The position numbers were made by a program, and so were the translations under genes. A stretch of 64,000 bases of DNA from Cymbidium sinense (lineage: Eukaryota; Streptophyta; Magnoliopsida; Asparagales; Orchidaceae). The DNA is taken from positions 139,290,040 to 139,354,039 of the forward strand of contig CM038214.1 in NCBI GenBank assembly GCA_021442155.1, written 5' to 3'. Of this stretch, positions 1 through 10,873 are shown in pieces. Numbering within the stretch: position 1 is the first letter of the stretch; every line of letters begins with the position of its first letter. The notes beneath the pieces were generated by a model. It did not search any database and was not told the origin of the DNA. It was given only the letters and a program-made list of their open reading frames with translations.

Positions 1-1398
1 TTTAGTTATTAGGTTGAAATATTTAGTGATTGAGTAACTCCCTTATTCCAAATAGAATGATTTAGATATTAAATTAAATAAGTTCACTTTAGCTTCATTT
101 AGTTTGATTTGGTTTAAGGAATGTGAAAGAGATTTGTTAATCCTAACCCCATTCCCCATGTGTGAGTTAATTTGGTTTAATGAAGAGTTGTTAAGTTGAT
201 TTTATGGTTTAATTAGGTTAAGGTGTAAAATAAATGAATTAATTAACCCTTACTTATATCACCTTAAGTTAATTAACTAATTAATAATGAGCCAATATAA
301 TACGCATATGCTTTGGAAATAAGATAAAGCAATGATCCTATGAAAATAAAAGGGACTAATGCAATTAAACTAAAGGGGTTAATTAAGTACTCTTATAACC
401 CTCCCACACATGTAGGCTAGTTTTAATTTCCTTAGAATTCTCTTAAGTTGTTGAACACCTAAGAATCTATCCAAGAAACTTAATTAGGCAAGTTCGAATG
501 GTTATGATTTCAATTTGATTAATCAAGCCATTTAATTATTGAATTAAACTATTAATTAATCTCAAATTAGTTAATCTCATCTCCAGTGAAATGAACTTAG
601 GGAAAAGAATGGAAAAGAGGTTCCAATCTCATTCCACATGTCCATCCACTGCCTCACAATGATTAGCAAGCTTAGTTAATGATTTTTCTTATTTTTTAGA
701 ATATTAATTAATCACATAATTAATTAAGAGACTAATTAAGGCTAAGACAAGAAATAACCCTAATTAACGAAGCAATAATTTACAAGAAAATCGTGGAAGG
801 TAGAGGTCATCCCATGAATCAACTTCAGAAAGTTTGGAATTATATACTTGGGTAATTAGAGATTACTTAAGCTAATTAAGTTTTCAATTAAATCCAAATT
901 AATCCTTAATTATTATTCAAAATTAATTAGAATTGATTTTAAATTATGCCCCTCTGAAATACCTTTAAAATGAGCCCTCATTTATATTTTTTGGATTTTT
1001 TTAGAATTAGTTATGAATTTCCAAAGTTTCAACTCATTTAACAAAATTTTATAAGGTATACTTATTTGTTTAATTAAAATAGATCATTTGAACTTCTAAA
1101 TTCAATATCTTTCGATCTAGCTATCATTGTATCTTGAAATTTTTATGGTAGGTAGATTTTAACCCTTATTTCAATCTCTAAAAATTTCACATCAATCAGA
1201 CTTGTATTTTTAGAGTAATTAATGATGTTTTAATTTCACTAAAACTTAAATTAAGCTCAAACCATTCATTGGAATTTGGAGATTATTGATTCATTTGATT
1301 CCTCTTAGAAAGACGGGTTCAACGCCTTTATTTGTCAATTTTTGTTAAATATTTTATTTTTTATGAATTTTCAAAGTTTTAGGACACTTAAATAAATT
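1..1398. other. AT-rich non-coding DNA, no gene seen
   Basis: This stretch is rich in TTAATTAA-type words and holds no reading frame of note on either strand. I see no domain, RNA gene or repeat boundary in it. It may belong to the same larger element as the inverted-repeat arm that follows, but no internal feature (primer-binding site, gag or pol motif) supports that. Confidence 0.6.
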
Positions 1399-1455
1399 TT
1401 AAAATAAAAAATAGGCATTTTCCCACATAACCCAGTTAGCCGCGAGCCGACAGTA

Positions 1456-1477
1456 ATGCGGTGCCATGGCACCGCAT
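1456..1477. repeat. perfect 22-bp palindrome
   Basis: The 22 bases read identically on both strands, centred on CCATGG between 1466 and 1467, with arms ATGCGGTGCCA. A hairpin without a loop or a dimeric protein-binding site are both possible. Nothing nearby tells which. Confidence 0.85.
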
Positions 1478-1626
1478 GGCCATTGCCGATGGCACGTGGT
1501 GCACACGGCGGCGATTGGCCCACGGTGCCACATCGGCGATGAGAAATCGCATGACGTGATCATGATGTGTGACGCGATGGACCATCCTATCACATTGACG
1601 GCCGATTGATCCACATGATATGGACC

Positions 1627-1731
1627 GCACAATCCATGGATCCAAACCACATGATCGCGAATCTGAATCGCACAATCATGAATCTGAATCATGCGATTAT
1701 GGATCCAAACCGTACAGTCATGGATTTGAAT
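1627..1731 (+). repeat. 21-bp tandem repeat, five copies
   Basis: Five contiguous 21-bp units occupy 1627-1647, 1648-1668, 1669-1689, 1690-1710 and 1711-1731. Each has the pattern (A/G)T(C/T)(A/C)TGGAT/CCAAAC or its variant ATGAATCTGAAT. In one frame they encode a seven-residue repeat such as RTIMNLN or HAIMDPN. The copies are imperfect, so the array is not recent. No evidence shows that the frame is expressed. Confidence 0.8.
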
Positions 1732-2318
1732 GGTGGGATTGGATGGCTGGTGGGAAATTTGGTGAAACACCATTCATCCAATGGGATTTTTCATGATTTT
1801 GAACCAAATTTCTTCCAATTTGGCTCATTTTTATGGCAATTTTCACCAAAAAAAATCTCTCGATTCATATTAGGACTAAATATAATGAAAAATATAGGGC
1901 TTCTCTAAGGAAATTCCTAAAATCATCCAAGAATTGACATAAATAGAAGTTTCTAAGGCCGACAAAGTTTTAGAAAGGTTTTGACTATGAAAATCTGAGC
2001 AAGCTCCTAGGTGCAAGAGGAAACTTTGGAATGTGTGTATTCTTTGCCTTCACTTTAGAATGTTGTTTTTTTCTGGTGCTTGTTGATTCCTCATAGGAAT
2101 CCACCCGATTTTGATGTTTTTGGCTCAAGAGAGGTGGGGAAGTGGTGGTTGGTTGCTTTTGGGAGCTCTTGTGGGTTGAATAGTGGTAGGAGGAAGAGGA
2201 ATGAAGCCTCATTTCCCCCTCCTTTAATAGTGGCAAAAAATCCTCTTTTTTTTTGAATTTTTGGCTCCAAAATGTTCTTATTTTGCTTCGAGTGATTGGG
2301 ATGGATGATGGATTGATT

Positions 2319-2349
2319 GAGGACTTTGGATTTTTTCTCCAAAGTCCTC
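2319..2349. repeat. 12-bp stem hairpin within left arm
   Basis: GAGGACTTTGGA at 2319-2330 and TCCAAAGTCCTC at 2338-2349 are perfect reverse complements around a 7-base T-rich loop. The matching part of the right arm does not keep a clear counterpart. Confidence 0.75.
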
Positions 2350-3989
2350 TTTTGTTGCCATATGATCAGCTCCATTGAATTCAAATATTGGGGAGGAGGT
2401 GAATGCATGTGATTAGGAGAATTAAATGAGGTTGGGTGGAATCCTATATGGGGGAGGATCCATGAGGGATTTAGTTTGGTTGGGCTGATTTTGGGCTGAT
2501 CCCAAATGGGTTTTGGTTGGGTTTGATTAGCCCCCAATGGGTCATGGCTTGGTTTCAAGGGATTTGGCTCAATTTGGGTCATATGGGTCATATTGTGTCA
2601 TATCAAGTTAGGTTGACCAAATGGTCAAATTGGGTCAAACTAAGGCTTAGTTTAGGTTCAAATGATAATTTGAAGAGTTTTGGTATGAACAATTTGATTT
2701 AATTTGGCTTAGAATTGATTTTGGCTCATTTGGAATCAAATGGGTCAAATGAGTCAAATTGACCAATTTGACCAAAATTGGCCAAATTGGCTTGGGTTAT
2801 GGGTTAATTCATGTTCAATTGGCTAATTGAAGATGAATGTGGTGTTTTGTTCAAATCAATTTGGATTTAATTTAGATTTAGGACAAATTGACCCTTTAGG
2901 ACAATTTGGACTAGGTTGGGTCAAGTTGACCAATTTATCAAATTAGGCTCAATTATGGTTTTGGTCAAGTTCAATAATCAATTTGAAATGAACTTGAGCC
3001 ATTGGCTATAATCAATTTGGCTTAGATCATGATTTGACCCAATTTGGTCCTTTAGGCCAATTTGGGTCAACTTGGAATGAATGGCCAATTGGGCTTATTT
3101 TGGCTCAATCGGTGGTCAAGTAATATTTAAATATTGATTTTGGGATGATTCAAATCATTGGTTTCAATCAATTTTATGTAGGATGAGTTTTGGTTCATTT
3201 CGACTAAGGGTTGACTTGGTCAAATGACTAAGTTGACTTGGTTTGACCCATTTGATTGTAATTGATCATCCTGGGGTGATCAACAATCATGGTAGAATAT
3301 TTTGGTGAGCTTAGTTCAATCCAATTTGGGTTGTATTGGAAGTTGGCTCAAATGGGTCCTTTAGGTCACTTTGGGTCAAGTGGACCTAAGTGGGTCAATT
3401 GATTTGGTTTTAGTTTGATTTGGGTTTATTTGAACTTATATATGAGCCCTGGATTGAAATATAAATTCAACAACAATCAATTTGGAATATAAAGGATTTT
3501 AGCTCATTTGAAATTTTCAAGTCAAATGGGCTAGTTGGGTTTGACTTGGGTTGGGTTCGATTTGATTTGATGATTGTAGGTTTCATTTATATTTGGGTGT
3601 GATAATTGAATGAATGATTGATTCAAGAGAAAATCCATTGGTTTGAGTTGATTTGGATAGAGGCTAAATCCATGAAATTGGCTTAAGAATTTTGTTTTGT
3701 TTGATCATGGTTTCAATCATTTGAGTTTGAATTTGATAAAATCAATCAAGGGGTTGAATTTGAATCTTTAAGATTTGAATCGTTGATTTGAGAGAAGGTG
3801 TATATGGAGTGGGTTTAGCTATAGGATAGGTGATTTCCTTAAGCTCTAAGGCATATCCTAATCCTATGGTTAACCTTTCTAAGTCTCTAGGCTTAGGTTA
3901 AGCGTTCACCTAATCACTAGAAGTGTCTTATGACTAAGGAGTTCTTATTGTCTAGGAGAGTCCTAAGTCTAAGAAGAGGAGGTTAAAAG

Positions 3990-4006
3990 CTCACTCCAAA
4001 AGTGAG
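3990..4006. repeat. terminal stem-loop at inner edge of left arm
   Basis: CTCACT and AGTGAG pair around a 5-base loop, 4 bases inside the inner edge at 4010. The same stem-loop is present at the inner edge of the right arm. The sequence ends in GTCA rather than the CTRR of a Helitron 3' end. Confidence 0.7.
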
Positions 4007-4015
4007 GTCAACACA

Positions 4016-6034
4016 TGTACTACAGAACCATTGGGTTTATATTAAAAAAATGTGTAAGTTCTTAACTCTTTTTGGTAGAGAGAGTGGCCTGAATATTAAT
4101 CCTATAAAAGTAGATTTATTACTAGCTCTTATATTTCCTTACCTAAGATCAATGTTATCAAGATTATTATGAGCTTTCGCATCAAATTCTCCCTATCAAG
4201 TATTTGGGGAATCCTTTATATAGGAAAAAAGATCTTCTTTATTTGATGAAGTCATTCAAAAAATAAATAAGAAACCCTCCTCTTGGGAATTTCATTTACT
4301 TTCCTATGGTGCTAGACTTATCCTGATCAAAAGTACCCTTTGCTCTCATCCTCTGTATCTCTTGTCTACTATTGTTCTTACCACTCTATTATTAAAAGGA
4401 TTAATAGAATTTTAATTAATTTTTTGGGGCTCTAACTCTTCTTCCAAAAGATTACATTGTTGGAACAATTGTTATGGTCCTAATAATGAAGGTGGTTTTT
4501 GCAAAACATTAGAGGATTCTATTAACTATTTTTCATATAGAATGTGGTAAAATTTTATAAATAACCATAATTACTAGTCTAAGTTTATGCATGCTAAATA
4601 TTGTCAGGGAAAACATCCCATCATTTGTGCTTTCAAATATGGGGATTCTCCTCTGTGGAGAAGACTTTGTATTATGAAATGGAACGCTGAGAACTTAATT
4701 TCTTAGTGTGTCAATCCTGGTTCCTCTTTCTTTTGGCAAGACAATTGGCTGGGGCAGGGCTCTATTGATTCCTTGCTCAATACTCATTACATTGTGACAC
4801 TTAAGATTAATTAGTTAATTACTCACAATAAATGGGATATGGCTCAATTAAATATCCTTGTCCCTAATGTGATAGTTGACCAAATCCAAAAAATTTGTTC
4901 TTTCCCTAATGAACCTAACTAGATTCTCTTCAAAAATTCTTCTTCTGGAGATTTTATTTTTAAGGATGTTTGGAATTTCATCAAATTTAAATATCAAGAG
5001 TCCTTAGTTTTTAATAAAATCTGAAATATTTTTATCCCTACTTCATTCTCGATTTTAACTTGGCACATTCTGAAGCATTATATCCCTGTGGATGCCAATC
5101 TTTTGAAAAAAGCCTTCATCTCTCCTCTAAATGCTACTATTGCTATGACATTGAAACTGTGGATCATGTTCTTTTGAGTGGCCCTATTGTTGCTAAAGTG
5201 TGAATTAGTGATATGATTTTTTAATATTTTCCATTTTAATGGTTCATTTTCTATTATGCAACTTCTTGAACGCTTTCTCTCATACTTCTAAGGGTCATGT
5301 TAAAATTGTTTTAGCTACTACTATTCTGTCATTTATGGATGGATAGAAATGATGCTAAGCATTGTAATATTTCTATGAACTATCATCATATTATTGCTAG
5401 AGCCAAATATAAAATTTTGTCTCTTTTCAAAGCTAATCTTCTTACTCACTCTAGTTTTAAAGGGTGCAAGTCTATGGCTTTCAATTTTGGAATTAACCTT
5501 CCCTCTTGTAATGTCTCTCCTACTCAAAAAATTATATTGGATTAAACTTAATTATCACTTCATTAAGGTTAACATTGATGGCTCGGATGCTAATGGCTAT
5601 TATGACTGTGGTGGGATTTTGAGAGATCATAGTGGCAAGGTTATCTCTGCTTTTGCTTCCCCTTTAGAGCCTTATTCTGTGTTATTTGCTGAGCTAAAAG
5701 TCTTTCATCATGGAATTTTTATTTGTTTACAACAAGGTTTTCATAAGATCTGGTTTGAAGTTGATGCCCTCCTTTTTTAGATTTTCTCAATTCTGAGGCT
5801 CATGGTAATGCTGAAGTGTATTATTTACTTAATCATACTAGGAGGCCTCTTATTAAACTAGATTTTTAAATTTCTCATATTTATAGGGAAGCTAATTCTT
5901 GTGCTGACTTTCTTGCCAATTTGGGAGCCAAGTCTTCTTCTATGCAAATGTTTTCTAATGATGACATACCTTTTCTTTTAAGGGGACTTATGAATCTAGA
6001 TAAAACTAGTTTGCTTTATGTTAGAAGCTTTTAA
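4016..6034 (+). pseudogene. LINE copy A ORF2, C-terminal part (zf-RVT, RNase H)
   Basis: This is the broken C-terminal portion of the LINE polyprotein that copies element RNA into DNA at a nicked target. About 4600-4760 reads KYCQGKHP...WRRLC...FFWQDNW, the conserved segment between RT and zf-RVT. About 4940-5200 reads DVWNFIKFKYQESLVFNK, then ILTWHILKHYIPVD (zf-RVT), with a frameshift. RNase H at 5551-6034 is the best-preserved piece. It shows KVNIDGS (Asp codon 5577), CGGILRDHSGK, FAELK (Glu codon 5691), WFEVDA (Asp codon 5763) and EANSCADFLANLGA (Asp codon 5906), so all four catalytic acidic residues can be found. A one-base loss in a T run near 5770 and one stop near 5868 break the frame. 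The stop at 6032-6034 matches the ORF2 end of copy C. Confidence 0.87.
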
Positions 6035-7235
6035 CCTACTTTCCTCCTGTGGGGCTTTGGCTTTCCCCTTGTTATTGGTTTTGAATATTTTTGGTTTTCT
6101 TATGTCTTTTATTATTTTTTCATCACTTGAACCTAATTTTATTTTTTTGTTTGGTTTCTTCCCATTCATTGGATGGGTTGGGGTTGTCTTTCCATTCATT
6201 GGATTTTTTTGTAATTTTTATTTTCTAGTTTTCTTTCTCTCCCATTCTGGTAGAGGTGTTTGCTATAGGTGGAGGCTGTTGGGTCCTACTTGTCTTCTGG
6301 TTGGTGTGGTTCTTTTTATTAGTTCGATCTCTCTACATCCTTCTTTATTTGCTTTGGATTTTATGGTTGGCTATTTGATGTTGTTGTGGGTTTTTCCTTT
6401 TCCAGTGTATTTTTGTGACCTTTCTGCTATGGTTGGATGTTCTGTCACCTTGTTGTTTGCTGATTAGGATGGTTTTTCCAATTGCTTTTGGTTGTGTTTT
6501 CTCTCTTGGGTCTCATCCTTCCCACTTGTTCTTGTTCTTATGGATTTTACTTGTGTTGTTTGGGGTGTGGGCCTCTTGGTTGGGGCTTGCTTATCGAAAG
6601 GTGGCTGTTGACAACTGTGTTGTTGTGGTTTTTTCTCCTGCAGCAAAGAGGAGTTATGTGACCTTGGGGGCTCTTTGTTCTTTGGTTATAGCTTGGAGTG
6701 GTATTTTCCTATGGCTTTTTATCCTTTCTTTAGTGCTATTCTAGATGAGTGTAAGGTTGGCTGCTTCTAGTTTGTTATTATTGGGTGTGCCTCCTATAAT
6801 ACTGAGTTTCTATTTTTAATTTATATTCTAAACTGGAAGGTTGCAAACTACTGGTTAGATGATTTTTTTGATTTGGCTGATGTTGACCTTGTTAGGGTTC
6901 TTGTTTGCGGCTGTCTCTAGCTGTTAGATTATTTTTGATCATATAGGGCTATTACTTTTTCTATTTTTGGCTGTTGTATCTAGCTATTTTAAATGGATTC
7001 TCGTGTCTTTGGATTGGGATTGGTGGCTGCTGTCTATGGCTTTCTCTTGGTATTTTTTGAATTTTCTGAATGGATGACTCTTTCTGTCTTTCATCCTGAT
7101 GGTTCTAAGTCTAATGATTTGAATCCTTACGCCTTAGTGGTTAGGTGGACCTTTGTCGCTTGTATTGGGTGTTTCTAGGTTTGGTCTAAAGAGAATTTAC
7201 TTTGTTACAATTTTCCTGATCTTATCAAGTCAACC
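6035..7235 (+). other. LINE copy A 3' untranslated region
   Basis: This T- and G-rich sequence follows the ORF2 stop. It is alignable with copy C: the block TTTCTCTCCCA.CCTGGTAGA near 6235 recurs near 45493 and is followed by similar text. It encodes long hydrophobic frames (6018-6467, 6415-6744) only because T-rich codons specify Phe, Leu and Val. The region stops at the first CCCTAAA repeats without an AATAAA box. Confidence 0.75.
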
Positions 7236-7794
7236 ATAACCCTAAACCCTAAAACCCTAAACCCTAAATCCTAAACACTAAAATCCTAAAAACCTGAACC
7301 TAAAATATAAAATAAAAATAAAACTCAACTAAATAATAAACTTAAACCTAAATCTAAAGCTAAAAATAAACTAAAATAAAGAACCTAAACTTAAATAAAT
7401 AAACCTAAAATAAATAAACTAAAATAAATAAACATAAAATAAATAAACTAAAATAAATAAAAAAAAGAAAACCTAGATAATAATAAAATAATAAAATAAC
7501 CTAAAATATATAAATAAAAACTAAGTAAACTAAATAAATGTAAACTTACTAATTTTCATAATTTTTTTTTAAAAAATACTAAACCCTAAATTCTAAACCC
7601 TAAACCCTAAACCCTAAGCCCTAAACCTAAACCTTAAACCTACAACACTAAATCAACAACCTTAAACCATAAACCCTAAACCCTAACCCTAAACCCCTAA
7701 ACACCAAACCCTAAACCTAAACCTAAAGTAATTAAATAAATTTAAAAATAAACCTAAACCCTAAAACCTAATAAACTTAAACCTAAATGCTAAA
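7236..7794 (+). repeat. telomere-like satellite, segment 1
   Basis: CCCTAAA repeats begin directly after LINE copy A (7239-7275). An A-rich AAATAA/CCTAAA tract runs to 7539, followed by landmark copy 1 and a second CCCTAAA tract at 7575-7735. The last 80 bp form the conserved lead-in to GR-RBP copy 1. Confidence 0.9.
7540..7570 (+). repeat. array landmark 1
   Basis: First of about 26 copies of a short G-containing motif that marks each switch from A-rich tract to CCCTAAA-rich tract, always followed by a T run and an A run. The consensus is near ACCTACYRGTTTACTTAATT. This copy is diverged (TAAACTTACTAATTTTCAT). Confidence 0.6.
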
Positions 7795-8276
7795 GATGGG
7801 TAGAACCTTGACAGCAAGACCATCATCCAACCGTGCTCCTAGATCTAGTGATGGAGGCGAAGGCCGAGGCATCATTTATCGCAGTGGTGGTTCGAGATCT
7901 AGAGGTGCTGGTGGATATGGAGGTGGTGGTCGGAGCAGTCGTGGTTATGGAGGTGGAGGAGGAGTGATGAAGGTTACTACGCTGGTGGCCGGGAGAGATC
8001 TGGGATACGATGGTGGCTCTCACTAATCGAGAGGCTGGGGTGGTTCTAATGGGAACTGGAAAAACTGAAGAACGACCAATCCAATCTGCTGCTTATGGAA
8101 TAATGTCTTACAGTAGAGACAGTTCTAGTTATCTAGGATTTTTGATTTTCTCTATGCCTGCTCATTTTTTATCTATGTTGTCGTTTGTGTCTTACAAAAT
8201 TTGGTGTGTTACTTGGTTGATGAAATCAAAAAGAAGAAATGTTGAATCTGAATTTATTCTTTGTTAAAAAAAAAAA
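7795..8276 (+). pseudogene. GR-RBP 3' fragment, copy 1
   Basis: This is a 5'-truncated copy of a glycine-rich RNA-binding protein mRNA; the family binds RNA and acts in cold and stress responses. It starts at the end of the RRM, where other copies read NGQNLDGRNITVNQAQSRSG. Here that part is shortened, with stops. The glycine-rich tail is clear in the frame 7787-8026 (RGAGGYGGGGRSSRG, then YGGGGG). The family C-terminus (RGRGG..GNW) is recognisable near 8030-8065, followed by about 200 bp of 3' UTR and 11 A residues at 8266-8276. The A tract and the lack of upstream exons point to retroposition. The copy is not functional. Confidence 0.8.
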
Positions 8277-9523
8277 CCAAAAACCCTAAATCCTAAACTA
8301 AAACCTGAACTCTAAACCTAAAACCTAAACTTTAAACCCTAAACCCTAAACCCCAAAATTCTAAACCCTAAAATCCTAAACCCTAATCCTTAAACCTATA
8401 ACCCAAAAACCTAAACCTAAATCATAAAAAACACTATACTCTAAACCCTAAACCCTAAACCCTAAACCCTAACCCTAACCCTAAACCTCAAATCATAAAC
8501 CCTAAACCTTAAATTAACCCTAAACCCTAAATTAACCCTAAACCTAAACCTAAACCCAAATAAACCTAAACCTAAACTCCCTAAACCTAAAACCTAACTA
8601 ACCCTAAACCCTAAGCTAACCCTAAACCTAAACCTAAACTCTCTAAACCTAAAACCTAAACCCTAAAACTAAATAAATAAATAAATAAATAAATCCTAAA
8701 ATAAAAAATAAAAAATAACCTAAAAATAAAATAAAATAAGCTAATAAAAATAAACTAAAATAAAATAAATAATAACCCAAACCTAAACTAAACAAAATAA
8801 AATAAACTAAAAAACTCTAAATCCTAAACCCTAAACCTTAAACTCTAAAGCCTAAAAAGCTCTAAACCCTAAACTAAAAAACTCTAAACCCTAAACTAAA
8901 AAAAAACCTATATCTAAAATAAAAATAAAATAAATAAAATAAAATAAACATAAACCTAAACAAAAGTAAACTAAACTAAAAAAATAAAACCTAAATCTAA
9001 ACTTAAAGTAAACTATACCAAAACCTAAACCTAAACAAAATAAAATAAAATAAACCCTAAAAAATCCTAAACCCGAAACTTAAAAAAAAAAACCTAAACC
9101 TAAAACAAAAATTAATTTAGACAAAATAAAATAAACTGAAACCTAAACTAAAATAAACTAAACTAAAATAAATAAAACCTAAACCTAAACCTAAAGTAAA
9201 CTAAATCTAAACTTAAACCTAAACTAAATAAAATAAAATAAACTAAAAAATAGAAACTAAAAATAAACTTCTAAAAAAACCAAAAATCTAAACCTAAAAA
9301 AATAAAATAAAAACCAAAACCTAAACCAAAAAATAAAAAATAAAACCTAAACCTAAAATATAAAATAAAAATAAAACTCAACTAAAAAATAAACTAACCC
9401 TAAAAAATAAATTAAAATAAAAAACCTAAACTAAAATAAATAAACCTAAAATAAATAAACAAAACTAAATAAAAATAAAAAATAAAAATAAAATATATAA
9501 AAATAAATTAAATAAACTAAATA

Positions 9524-9558
9524 AATCTAAACCTATTAGTTTACTTAATTTTTTTTAA
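9524..9558 (+). repeat. array landmark 2
   Basis: Core ACCTATTAGTTTACTTAATT followed by T and A runs. Confidence 0.7.
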
Positions 9559-10309
9559 AAAATCCTAAGTTAACCCTAAACCTTAAACCCTAAACCCTAA
9601 AAACCCTTTACCCTAAAGGTTAAAGCCTAAAGCCTAAACCCTAAACCGTAACCTCCAAACCCTAAAAACCTAAAAACTTAAACATTTAAAAATAAAATAT
9701 ATAAAAAACCTAAACCTAAATAAAATAAAAAATAAAATAAAATAAAAACTTGAACTAAAACCTAAACGTAATCCTAAAAATAACATAAAATAAACAAACC
9801 AAAATAAACTGAAATAAAAGAAATAAAAACCTAAACTAAATAAAAAAAATAAAATAAACCTAAGATTAAAAAACTAAATAAAGTAAAAAAACCAAACCTA
9901 AAATAAAAATAAAATAAACTAAAAATAAAATAAAATAAAACTAAATAAAAACCTAAACCTAAAATAAAAATAAAATAAACAGAATAAAATAAACCTAAAC
10001 CTAAACCTAAATTAAATAAAATAAAATAAATTGAAAATAAACCTAAACTTAGACTAAAAACTAAAACCTAAAAATAAACCATAAATAAAAACCTAAAACC
10101 TAAACCTAAAAAAAATAAAATAAAAACCATACCTAAACCTAAAAAATAAAATAAAAATAAAATTAAACTAAAAAAATAAACATAAACCTAAACCTAAACC
10201 TAAAAAATAAACTAAAATAAATAAACTAAACTAAAGAAAAATAAAAATAAACCTAAATAAAAATAAAATAAATAAAAAAACAAAAATAAATAAAAAATAA
10301 ACTAAATAA

Positions 10310-10340
10310 ACCTAAACTTATCGGTTTAGTTAATTTTTTT
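10310..10340 (+). repeat. array landmark 3
   Basis: Core ACTTATCGGTTTAGTTAATT. It lies only about 790 bp after landmark 2, a short unit. Confidence 0.7.
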
Positions 10341-10873
10341 AAAAAAAAATCCTAAACCTACAACCCTATACCCTTAACCCTAAAAAGCCCTAAACCCTAA
10401 ATCCTAAACCCTAAACCCTAAACCATAAACCTTAAACCTTAAACCTTAACCCTAACCTTAAACCCTAAACTAACCCTAAAACCTAAACTTTAACCCTAAA
10501 AACCTTAAATAATAAAGCTAAAACCCTAAACTAACCCTAAACCCTGAGCTAACCCTAAACTTTAAACCGTTAAAATCCTAAACCCTAAAGCTTAAACTCT
10601 AAACCCTAAACCCTAAATCCAAAACCCAAACCCTCATCCCTAAACCCTAAAACCCTAAGGCCTAAAACCCTAAATGCTATAACCTAACCTTAAACCCTAA
10701 ACCCTAAAAGTATAAACCTTAAAACCCTAAACCTTATACCGTAAATCCTAAACCCTAAACCCTAAATCCTAAACTCTAACCATAAACCCAAAACTATAAA
10801 CCTAAACCTAAAGTAAGAAAATAAATTAAAAAATAAGCCTAAGTCCTAAAACCTAATAAACCTAAACCCTAAG

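Larger units (their letters stand above)
1399..1979. other. GC-rich patch in AT-rich flank, no gene
   Basis: Roughly 1430-1740 is far richer in G and C than its surroundings. It holds a perfect 22-bp palindrome and a short tandem repeat, listed separately. Frames stay open on both strands here, up to 124 codons on the minus strand. The products are rich in His, Pro and Asn and match no family I know, and the openness follows from the repeats. From 1740 to 1979 the DNA returns to AT-rich sequence with nothing recognisable. Confidence 0.5.
2040..4010 (-). repeat. left arm of large inverted repeat (LTR- or TIR-like)
   Basis: Read on the minus strand from 4010, this arm matches the plus strand from 60797. 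Both begin TGACCTCACTTTTGGAGTGA, and similarity continues with gaps for about 2 kb. Shared blocks include AAGACACTTCTAGT.ATTAGG, TTAACCTAA.CTAGAGACTT and GGATTTTCTCTT. The outer limit near 2040 is uncertain. The arm is non-coding and full of TTGACC/GGTCAA words between about 2480 and 3560. TG at the inner end is the usual start of an LTR, which would make this the 5' end of a minus-strand element running left. A long terminal inverted repeat of a DNA transposon fits equally well. No primer-binding site, polyprotein or transposase is visible. Confidence 0.72.
4011..7235 (+). mobile_element. LINE copy A, 3' part only
   Basis: This is the 3' part of a plant L1-like LINE, closely related to copy C. 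Its first bases (about 4016-4036) match copy C near 43265, and it then lacks about 60 bp that in copy C hold the RT Asp-Asp motif. It continues through the RT thumb, zf-RVT and RNase H to a T-rich 3' region and meets CCCTAAA repeats at about 7236. The 5' side is cut off by the inverted-repeat arm at 4010. The conserved 3' terminal box seen in copies B and C is missing, so the 3' end is also incomplete. Stops and frameshifts show that it is dead. Confidence 0.88.
8277..10873 (+). repeat. telomere-like satellite, segment 2
   Basis: CCCTAAA-rich tracts occur at 8277-8650 (pure run near 8442-8475), 9565-9660 and 10350-10800. They alternate with A-rich AAATAA/CCTAAA tracts at 8660-9520 and 9680-10300. 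G is very scarce on this strand. Two landmark copies mark the tract switches, and no gene is present. Confidence 0.92.

Noticed and set aside
2091..2591. 166-codon minus-strand frame in the left arm
   Set aside because: The product is a low-complexity Asn/Pro/Lys-rich string, the matching part of the right arm is not open in a similar frame, and no domain is recognisable.
3990..4010. Helitron 3' end
   Set aside because: A stem-loop is present but the terminus is GTCA, not CTRR, and the same terminus appears in inverted orientation at the other arm, which Helitrons do not do.
6018..6744. Hydrophobic frames after RNase H in LINE copy A, and similar frames in copy C at 45302-46432
   Set aside because: The same T-rich 3' UTR is read as protein; the frames are not conserved between the two copies.
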